Assembly (NCBI GenBank): GCA_964612085.1
Contig: CAZTCJ010000112.1
Coordinates: 1 to 10,649, forward strand
Direction of reading: 5' to 3'
DNA: 10,649 nt
DNA from: CAZTCJ01 sp964612085
GTDB lineage: Bacteria > Pseudomonadota > Alphaproteobacteria > JAJFIK01
Shown: positions 5,692-10,649 of the stretch, in pieces
Layout: every line of letters starts with the position of its first letter
Numbering within the stretch: the first letter of the stretch is position 1
Notes under the pieces: model-generated
Database searches by the model: none
Told to the model about the DNA's origin: nothing
The model's input: the letters and a program-made list of their open reading frames with translations, nothing else
Translations under genes and position numbers: made by a program

Positions 5692-8169
5692 ATGGAAATG
5701 CTGCGGCATTATCTGACCGTCGTCTGGCGCAATGTGAACCGCCATAAGCTCTATACGGCCTTGACGGTCTCCGGCCTGGCGGCGGGCCTGTTCGCCTGCC
5801 TGTTGATCCTGCTCTATGTGAATGACGAGCTGAGCTACGACCGGTTCTTCACCAAGCCGGACGATGTCTACCGTATCGTGATCACCTATGACGTGCCGGG
5901 CCGCGAACCGATCGATCTGATCAGTACGCCCGCCCCAACGGGACCGGCCCTGAAAGCCGCGATCCCCGAGATCGCACACGCGACGCGCATGATCTATCAA
6001 GGCGAGACCCTGCTGATCGGCGACAAGACCCATACCAGCACAATCACTTATGTGGATCCGGATTTTCTCAATATTTTCGATTTCGCTTTGGCGGCAGGCA
6101 ATCCGGACACGGCGCTTCGGGAAGCCGGCAGCCTGATACTGACAAAATCCCTGGCGGAGGAGTATTTCCCGGATGAACCGGCGCTCGGCAAAACGATCCG
6201 TGTCCGGGAAGCGCGCAGCGGCACCATAGAAACGTTGACCGTCACCGGCGTCATCGACGATCTGCCCGCCAATACCCATATGTCCTTCAAGGCGCTGGCC
6301 CATATCGAATCGGCTTCCAATAGCTGGCCGGCCAAGGCCTATGAGGGGTGGATCAGGGCCAATCTGCTGACCTATATCCGTGTGGCGCCCGGAACCGCCA
6401 TCGAAACGCTGGAAACGGCCGTCTTCCGGTTCAATCAGACGGCCATTCCGGATTCGGATGTCATGGGCATGGTGCTGAAAGGCAAGGACTATGCGCAACT
6501 GGAAGCCCAGCGCCTGACGGATATCCATCTGACCTCGAACCGCAACGGCGAAATCAAGCCGTCAGGCAGCATGGTTACCGTCCTGGCGCTGACGGCGGTG
6601 GCGTTTCTCATTCTCACCATTGCTTCCATCAACTATATGAACCTGTCGACCGCGCGCGCCACGCTCAGGGCGCGGGAGGTCAGCATGCGCAAAGTGGTGG
6701 GCGCCCGCCGCGCCGATCTGATCGTTCAGTTCCTGGGCGAGTCGGTCATCCTGACACTGATCGCCTTCGTTCTGGCCCTTGCGGCGCTTGAAATGGCTTT
6801 GCCGCTGGTCAATCACGCCCTTGGCAAGTCACTGACGGTCCCCTATGGGAGCGACCCTCTGCTGCTCGTGCAGATGCTGGGGCTTGCCATCCTGGTGGGC
6901 GTCGGCGGCGGGCTCTACCCCGCGCTCGTGCTCTCCGCGTTCAACCCGGCGGCGGTGTTCACGGGCAGCCATAAGCTCGGCAGCGCTTCGGATCTGCGCA
7001 CCCTGCTGGTCATTCTGCAATTCTCGATTTCCATCGCCCTGATGGCGGCCACGGCCATCGTTGTCGGACAGACATTCTATGCCAAGACCGTCAATCTGGG
7101 CTGGCAAAGGGATCATCTGGTGGTCATTTCAGGGCTCGGCAATCCAGCCATCCGCGATCAAAGAGAAGCGCTGCGCGAGCGCCTGCTCGATCATCCGGCC
7201 ATCGAGGATGCCGCCTTCTCGACCATGGTGCCCACGGAGAATTGGGACGGCAACACCATGGTGCGCCCCGCCGGCCATGCGGACAGAGATCCGGCGGTCA
7301 TGCATTTTCGGACCGTGGATTTGAATTTTTTCAACCTCTACGGCATCGGACGGGTCGCAGGGCAGGGATTTTCCCCCAACGCCATGGCGGTCTGGGAACT
7401 GCCTGAAGACGAGTTGGAAACCGTTCAGGACTGGGAATATGTGATCAGCGAAATGGCGGCGGAACGGCTGGGCTTCGCCACACCGGAAGCTGCGATCGGC
7501 CAACGCGTCGCCATCGGCATCGAGGAAAGCGACATCTCCACAGGAGTGATCGTCGGCGTGGTTGGGGACGTCCATTTCAATTCCATCCGGGATCCGATCG
7601 TCCCCACCCTCTATTTCGTCGATCCGCGCCAGTTCTGGAAACTATCCGTGCGCATCGACGGCGGCGCCGAAGCGCAAGCGCTCGCGGCCATCGACGAAGC
7701 CTGGGAGTCTTTGGCCCCCGGCCATCCCATCCGCCGTCGTTCCATGGATGAAAGCGTCGCGGCGCTTTACGAACAGGAAGACCGCCAGGGCCTGCTGCTG
7801 GCCTCGTTTTCCGCGCTGGCGATCCTGGTCGCCTGTCTCGGCCTGTTCGGCCTGGCGTCCTTCGCGGCCGAGCGGCGCACGCGCGAGATCGGCATCCGCA
7901 AGGCGCTGGGGGCGACCACGGGCGACATCGTGCGCCTGTTGCTGTGGCAATTCTCCAAGCCTGTGCTGATCGCCAATCTGATCGCCTGGCCTGCCGCCTT
8001 CTGGCTGATGGACCGCTGGCTCGACCGCTTCGCCTACCGGATCGATCTGCATGCGGGCTATTTCCTGGGCGCCAGTGTCCTGGCCCTGATCGTCGCCTGG
8101 GCGACCGTGGCCTATCAGGCCGGACGCGTGGCCTGGGCCAAACCGGCGCCAGCCCTGCGCTACGACTGA
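5692..8169 (+). CDS. ABC transporter permease with two FtsX domains and MacB-like periplasmic core domains
   Basis: Inner-membrane permease of 825 residues, partner of the ATPase just upstream (3-bp gap). The likely layout is TM1 (about 20-43), a large periplasmic MacB-like core (about 44-290), an FtsX block of three helices (about 294-412) with REVSMRKVVGARR, a further helix (about 434-459), a second periplasmic domain (about 460-695), and a final FtsX block of three helices (about 702-808) with REIGIRKALGATTGDI. Both cytoplasmic coupling motifs have the E(V/I)xxRKxxGA form that contacts the ATPase. The opening (WRNVNRHKLYT, then LLILLYVNDELSYDRF) resembles the duplicated-FtsX permeases that are especially abundant in Bacteroidetes and Acidobacteria. 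Proteins of this type work by mechanotransmission or by extruding lipids, peptides or antibiotics; the substrate here is unknown. No periplasmic adaptor (MacA/HlyD) or outer-membrane partner is encoded in the window. A terminator follows directly. Confidence 0.93.
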   Translation: MEMLRHYLTVVWRNVNRHKLYTALTVSGLAAGLFACLLILLYVNDELSYDRFFTKPDDVYRIVITYDVPGREPIDLISTPAPTGPALKAAIPEIAHATRMIYQGETLLIGDKTHTSTITYVDPDFLNIFDFALAAGNPDTALREAGSLILTKSLAEEYFPDEPALGKTIRVREARSGTIETLTVTGVIDDLPANTHMSFKALAHIESASNSWPAKAYEGWIRANLLTYIRVAPGTAIETLETAVFRFNQTAIPDSDVMGMVLKGKDYAQLEAQRLTDIHLTSNRNGEIKPSGSMVTVLALTAVAFLILTIASINYMNLSTARATLRAREVSMRKVVGARRADLIVQFLGESVILTLIAFVLALAALEMALPLVNHALGKSLTVPYGSDPLLLVQMLGLAILVGVGGGLYPALVLSAFNPAAVFTGSHKLGSASDLRTLLVILQFSISIALMAATAIVVGQTFYAKTVNLGWQRDHLVVISGLGNPAIRDQREALRERLLDHPAIEDAAFSTMVPTENWDGNTMVRPAGHADRDPAVMHFRTVDLNFFNLYGIGRVAGQGFSPNAMAVWELPEDELETVQDWEYVISEMAAERLGFATPEAAIGQRVAIGIEESDISTGVIVGVVGDVHFNSIRDPIVPTLYFVDPRQFWKLSVRIDGGAEAQALAAIDEAWESLAPGHPIRRRSMDESVAALYEQEDRQGLLLASFSALAILVACLGLFGLASFAAERRTREIGIRKALGATTGDIVRLLLWQFSKPVLIANLIAWPAAFWLMDRWLDRFAYRIDLHAGYFLGASVLALIVAWATVAYQAGRVAWAKPAPALRYD

Positions 8170-8195
8170 CCGCGAGAGCACCGGACACAAAAGAA

Positions 8196-8221
8196 AAAGG
8201 CCGGGCTTGAGCCCGGCCTTT
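8196..8221. terminator. Bidirectional rho-independent terminator between the permease and SapC genes
   Basis: A perfect 11-bp stem (AAAGGCCGGGC with its complement GCCCGGCCTTT) with a TTGA loop lies 26 bp after the permease stop and 27 bp beyond the SapC stop. On the minus strand the stem is followed by TTTTTCTTTT, a strong U-tract for the SapC transcript. On the plus strand the tract is short (CCTTTCTTG), so termination of the ABC operon may be less efficient. The convergent arrangement explains the two-way use. Confidence 0.9.
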
Positions 8222-8248
8222 CTTGATGCCGCAGGATCCCGCGTGCGT

Positions 8249-9112
8249 TTACATGCCCGCGCCCGGCGCGCCCTGGTTCTGCTGCTGCACCTGATCTTCC
8301 GGCACGATCGGAGAATTCGGCGGGAACGGCGCGCCCAGCAGTTGGTGACGGCGCTGGGAAAGCTGCTGCCAGTTCGACAGCGAACTCAAATGCATATAGA
8401 TGAACGGCAGAGCGCCGGTATTCTTCAGCAGCAGGAAGGCTTCGTCCTTCATTTCGTTGAACTTCTTCTCGTCGATGGCGTTATAGGTGCCGACGACGTG
8501 CTGGTTGCCTTCCGGCGAGCGCATGGTCACCTGCTGGTTCGTGAACAAATCGAGTTCCTTCACGATCCGGCCGAACTTCTGCGTGGCCATGTGATGCTGA
8601 TGGAAGGTCTTGCAGAATTCGAGCGCCTTGTTGGCCGTATCGCTCAGCTCGCTGCCTTCGAAGAACGGGAAGTCCGCGTTCTCGCCGATCAGGGAGGAGT
8701 CCCGGTCGATGCACAGGGTGAGCTGGGTTTGCTCCTGGTTCTGACCGAAAATGAACGGATAGCGGCGGATGTAGGCCGGGATATACGCGCCTTCCAGCCA
8801 GCGGCCATCGGCCGTCACGAACAGGTTTTCCTTTTCCTGCATGCCGAGCACCGCGACCGGCATCGGCGTTTCCGTTCCGGCAAAGACGATGGGGTAGTGC
8901 TTCAGCGCCAGATTGAATTCGATCGTGTTGATCGGCACCGCATGGGCATCGCGCGCGAACAGCAGCGGCTCGTCGATGCGCTTCAGCCCAAGCGCCGCGT
9001 GAAGCGTCGGCGTCAGCGGCTCGACCTTGTTGTACAGAATGGCTCCAGCGCCAGCACCGGCGGGCATCTGATTGCCGTTCGATGCGGGAGCGGCTTGATC
9101 GATATCACTCAT
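8249..9112 (-). CDS. SapC-family protein
   Basis: A 287-residue soluble protein of the SapC family, named after a gene in the Campylobacter fetus surface-layer locus and widespread in Alpha- and Gammaproteobacteria. Its biochemical role is not established. The recognisable family features are the N-terminal strand region with ALKHYPIVF (69-77), the core IPAYIRRYPFIF (111-122), and a C-terminal segment ending in LPFIYMHLSSLSNWQQL. No signal peptide or transmembrane helix is seen. Residues 1-25 are low complexity (Ala/Gly/Asn), and the C-terminus is Gln/Pro/Gly-rich (QVQQQNQGAPGAGM). The ATG is preceded by AGGGGAAGAG. The gene stands alone on the minus strand, with a strong terminator downstream and a 515-bp gene-free region upstream. 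No S-layer structural gene, type I secretion component or hydroxylase is in the window, so the context does not show its role. Confidence 0.88.
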   Translation of the reverse strand: MSDIDQAAPASNGNQMPAGAGAGAILYNKVEPLTPTLHAALGLKRIDEPLLFARDAHAVPINTIEFNLALKHYPIVFAGTETPMPVAVLGMQEKENLFVTADGRWLEGAYIPAYIRRYPFIFGQNQEQTQLTLCIDRDSSLIGENADFPFFEGSELSDTANKALEFCKTFHQHHMATQKFGRIVKELDLFTNQQVTMRSPEGNQHVVGTYNAIDEKKFNEMKDEAFLLLKNTGALPFIYMHLSSLSNWQQLSQRRHQLLGAPFPPNSPIVPEDQVQQQNQGAPGAGM

Positions 9113-9229
9113 TGCTCTTCCCCTGGGTTCTTCGCATGGGCTTGTCCCTGGCGTTGGTCGGACCGGCGCGCGGGACGATGTGGTTCAGTCAATCGAATGG
9201 GGACCGAGCCTCCGGCATCCGCGCCGCAT

Positions 9230-9252
9230 GCCGGACCGGTCGGTAATCCGGC
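9230..9252 (-). repeat. Short GC-rich inverted repeat upstream of SapC
   Basis: GCCGGA at 9230-9235 and TCCGGC at 9247-9252 can pair with an 11-nt loop that itself contains the palindrome ACCGGT. On the minus strand it would lie in the SapC leader if transcription starts further upstream. Function is unknown, and chance occurrence in GC-rich DNA is possible. Confidence 0.25.
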
Positions 9253-9393
9253 CGCTTCATGGCTTGGGCATCTCGCACGGGTCCTGCAGACCGCTTGTCC
9301 CGATTGTTTCGGCCCGCGACCATATCTCACTTGGCATGAGAGGAAACCCCCTTTTCCGCAGATCCGCTTCCGAACCGGCTCACGCCCTGCGTT

Positions 9394-9431
9394 CATTTGC
9401 CTCCCACTTGCCGCACAGTCGTAAGCAAATG
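9394..9431. repeat. CATTTGC/GCAAATG inverted pair
   Basis: CATTTGC at 9394-9400 is inverted as GCAAATG at 9425-9431. The same six-base word CATTTG...CAAATG recurs inside the large inverted repeat at 9489 and 9522 with nearly the same spacing (32 against 33 bp between starts), and both intervals contain GCCGCA. This may be a degenerate second copy of that element or a repeated protein-binding word. Confidence 0.35.
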
Positions 9432-9465
9432 TTGGAATCAAAAGAACCGCTAGCAAGCTTATGTT

Positions 9466-9546
9466 TCTAGTAGAGCTTTCGAATTTGACATTTGAGAACG
9501 AAAACAGCCGCAACCGCGGCTCAAATGTCAAATTCGCTCCACTAGA
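9466..9546. repeat. Large nested inverted repeat upstream of the XRE gene
   Basis: The core arms are a perfect 17-bp match: positions 9480-9496 (containing GAATTTGACATTTGAG) are the exact reverse complement of 9520-9536. Beyond a 4-nt insertion in the left arm the symmetry continues outward: TCTAGTAGAGC (9466-9476) against GCTCCACTAGA (9536-9546), with one mismatch. The 23-bp centre holds a smaller inverted repeat, AGCCGC-AACC-GCGGCT, which competes for two bases of the right arm. No T-tract follows in either direction, so it does not look like an ordinary terminator. Candidates are an operator for the XRE regulator, a cruciform or RNA hairpin, a MITE-like element bounded by CTAG, or an insertion scar. 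Confidence 0.8.
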
Positions 9547-9556
9547 CAAATTTTAC

Positions 9557-9585
9557 TTGATGTCCACAGAGTTTCCCGTTATGCG
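9557..9585 (+). promoter_or_regulatory. Possible sigma-70 promoter for the XRE gene
   Basis: TTGATG (9557-9562) and TATGCG (9580-9585) are separated by 17 bp and would start transcription near 9592, about 36 nt before the proposed TTG start. The -35 box is fair and the -10 box poor, which is common in alphaproteobacteria. The large inverted repeat ends 10 bp upstream of the -35 box, a position suited to an activator or repressor site. Confidence 0.3.
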
Positions 9586-9627
9586 CGTATTAAAGGGGTA
9601 TCCTCGAATGTACCATACGGTGACGTT

Positions 9628-10059
9628 TTGCATCTGCCACCGACCGCGACCATCGACAAGCACGTGGGCAACTGCGTGCGGATCCGCCGGCTGAGCCTTG
9701 GCATCAGTCAACAGGATCTGGCTGAGCGCCTCGACCTGACATTTCAACAAATCCAGAAATACGAGAAAGGCGCGAACCGCATCGGCGCTTCCCGGCTTTA
9801 TGAAATCGCCGCCGTCCTGAACGTGGATGTGGATTTCTTTTTCGAAGGGTTGGAGGACGTCCCCGAGGATCCGTCTCACCAAGAGGATCTGATCGCCGCC
9901 TTCAAGGCCGCCTCGCCCCGCTTCGGCACCCGCGAATTCGTCGATCTCAACCGGGCGTTCCAGCGCATTTCCAATCCGAAACTGCGCTCCTCGCTGCTGC
10001 ATCTGTTCGATGCCATCGCCGAACAATCGGCTGCGGCCTCGGGAGCATCCTCCCCATAG
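9628..10059 (+). CDS. XRE-family helix-turn-helix transcriptional regulator
   Basis: Small DNA-binding regulator, 143 residues. The XRE/Cro-CI helix-turn-helix domain occupies about residues 12-70: IDKHVGNCVRIRR, then GISQQDLAERL, the recognition region LTFQQIQKYEKGANRIGAS, and LYEIAAVLNVDVDFFFEG. The short helical C-terminal tail (about 85-135) is of the kind found in many alphaproteobacterial stand-alone regulators of this form; its ligand or partner, if any, is unknown. The start is uncertain. The frame is open well upstream without an in-frame ATG or GTG, and TTG at 9628 is the only reasonable start before the conserved IDKHVG. It has GGTGA 4 nt upstream. The gene follows a region with a large inverted repeat that could be its own operator, and lies 73 bp upstream of a same-strand flavoenzyme gene, so co-transcription is possible. 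Confidence 0.88.
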   Translation: MHLPPTATIDKHVGNCVRIRRLSLGISQQDLAERLDLTFQQIQKYEKGANRIGASRLYEIAAVLNVDVDFFFEGLEDVPEDPSHQEDLIAAFKAASPRFGTREFVDLNRAFQRISNPKLRSSLLHLFDAIAEQSAAASGASSP

Positions 10060-10132
10060 CCGTTTCGCCGCTGGCCTCGCCCACCTGAAAGCCGATACGC
10101 TTGTCCCAAAGGCCAAACATGGGAGAGCGCCA

Positions 10133-10649
10133 ATGACCAGCGTGATCGAGGTCCTTCAGAACACCCTGCCCCAAGGCGGCGTGCTGACCGGCGAGGACGT
10201 CTCCAGCCGCTCCGCCGTCTGGGGCGGGTTCGTGCCCAATGCATCCATGGCCATCGCCCGGCCCCGCAGCACGGAAGAAGTCGCGTCCGTCCTGAAACTG
10301 TGCAATGAGCGCCGCCAGCCCATCGTGCCCTTGGGCGGGGCCACGGGCCTTGTGCGCGGCGGTCTTGCGAGTACGGAAGAAATCACTGTCTCGCTCGAAC
10401 TGATGACCGCCATCGAGGAAATCGACGAGGCCAACCGGCTTGCCGTGGTTCAGGCGGGCGCGCCCGTGCAGGCGGTGCAGGAAGCGGTCGAGGCCAAGGG
10501 CCTGTTCCTGCCCCTCGATCTGGGCTCGCGGGGCACGGCGACCATCGGCGGCACCATCTCCACTAATGCGGGCGGCAACCGGGTCATCCGTTTCGGGATG
10601 ATGCGCGACATGGTGCTGGGGCTCGAAGCGGTGCTGGCCGACGGCACGG
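10133..10649 (+). CDS. FAD-linked oxidoreductase (GlcD / D-2-hydroxyglutarate dehydrogenase-like), 5' part
   Basis: The first 172 residues of an FAD-binding enzyme that continues past the right edge. The visible part is the N-terminal PCMH-type FAD domain: RPRSTEEV (43-50), the phosphate-binding loop PLGGATGLVRGG (66-77), and the strongly conserved block PLDLGSRGTATIGGTISTN (127-145) continuing NAGGNRVIRFG. That block closely resembles D-2-hydroxyglutarate dehydrogenases and bacterial GlcD/D-lactate dehydrogenases, which oxidise D-2-hydroxy acids and pass electrons on from FAD. The exact substrate cannot be assigned without the C-terminal half. The ATG is preceded by GGGAG with 7 nt spacing. 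The gene lies 73 bp after the XRE regulator on the same strand. Confidence 0.9.
   Translation, partial: MTSVIEVLQNTLPQGGVLTGEDVSSRSAVWGGFVPNASMAIARPRSTEEVASVLKLCNERRQPIVPLGGATGLVRGGLASTEEITVSLELMTAIEEIDEANRLAVVQAGAPVQAVQEAVEAKGLFLPLDLGSRGTATIGGTISTNAGGNRVIRFGMMRDMVLGLEAVLADGT

Larger units (their letters stand above)
9113..9627. other. 515-bp gene-free region between SapC and the XRE regulator
   Basis: No open reading frame here looks real: the candidates on both strands have no recognisable protein features. The left part (to about 9400) is GC-rich and is probably the leader and promoter region of the minus-strand SapC gene. I found no clear -35/-10 pair for it, only a short GC-rich hairpin at 9230-9252. 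The right part (about 9420-9610) is markedly AT-richer than any coding region nearby and contains a long inverted repeat plus several CAAATG/CATTTG words. It probably holds divergent control regions for SapC and the XRE gene, or the remains of a small mobile element. Confidence 0.6.

Noticed and set aside
8207..9424. Plus-strand open frame of 405 codons across SapC
   Set aside because: It begins inside the terminator stem and runs antisense to the SapC gene; the translation shows no protein features.
9485..9531. TTGACA on both strands of the large inverted repeat as -35 promoter boxes
   Set aside because: TTGACA is present at 9485-9490 and as its complement at 9526-9531, but there is no -10-like hexamer at 16-18 bp on either strand.
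9466..9546. CRISPR-like repeat or transposase-bearing insertion sequence
   Set aside because: There is only one inverted pair, no regularly spaced direct repeats and no transposase or Cas coding sequence nearby.
9109..9549. Minus-strand open frame of 146 codons upstream of SapC
   Set aside because: It runs through the inverted repeat, has no recognisable domain and ends overlapping the SapC start; composition looks non-coding.

Overview
The window looks like chromosomal DNA of a GC-rich alphaproteobacterium. The evidence is high-GC codon usage, a SapC-family protein, a small XRE regulator of the common alphaproteobacterial form (IDKHVG start, LTFQQIQKYEKG helix-turn-helix), a 67K-type SppA, and a GlcD/D2HGDH-like flavoenzyme. 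I cannot name a genus. No rRNA, tRNA, CRISPR array, transposase, integrase or phage gene was seen.

Layout from left to right. On the minus strand are sppA (membrane signal-peptide peptidase), a membrane sensor histidine kinase, and an NtrC-family sigma-54 response regulator. The last two form a translationally coupled pair transcribed right to left. A 236-bp divergent intergenic region follows. Then, on the plus strand, come an ABC ATPase of the LolD/MacB/BceA type and, 3 bp later, an 825-residue permease with two FtsX domains. A strong bidirectional terminator separates this operon from a convergent minus-strand SapC-family gene. A 515-bp gene-free stretch, AT-rich on its right side, carries a large inverted repeat. 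It leads into a plus-strand XRE regulator and then the 5' part of an FAD-linked dehydrogenase that runs off the right edge.

The most interesting unit is roughly 1891-8221: histidine kinase, response regulator, divergent promoter region, ATPase and permease. The kinase has two transmembrane helices joined by only a few residues and no extracytoplasmic sensor domain. This is the layout of intramembrane-sensing kinases such as BceS, which work through an FtsX-type ABC transporter. Here the output is an NtrC-type activator instead of an OmpR-type regulator. The divergent intergenic region holds two adjacent 16-bp inverted repeats sharing the pattern TGTYCRC-N2-GYGGACA, which are good candidates for the regulator's enhancer sites. 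The simplest model is that the transporter and kinase sense a membrane or envelope stress and the regulator switches on the transporter operon. That model is inference; the genes, motifs and repeats are seen directly.

The second notable feature is the 81-bp nested inverted repeat (17-bp perfect core arms) at 9466-9546 upstream of the XRE gene. No gene in the window explains it.
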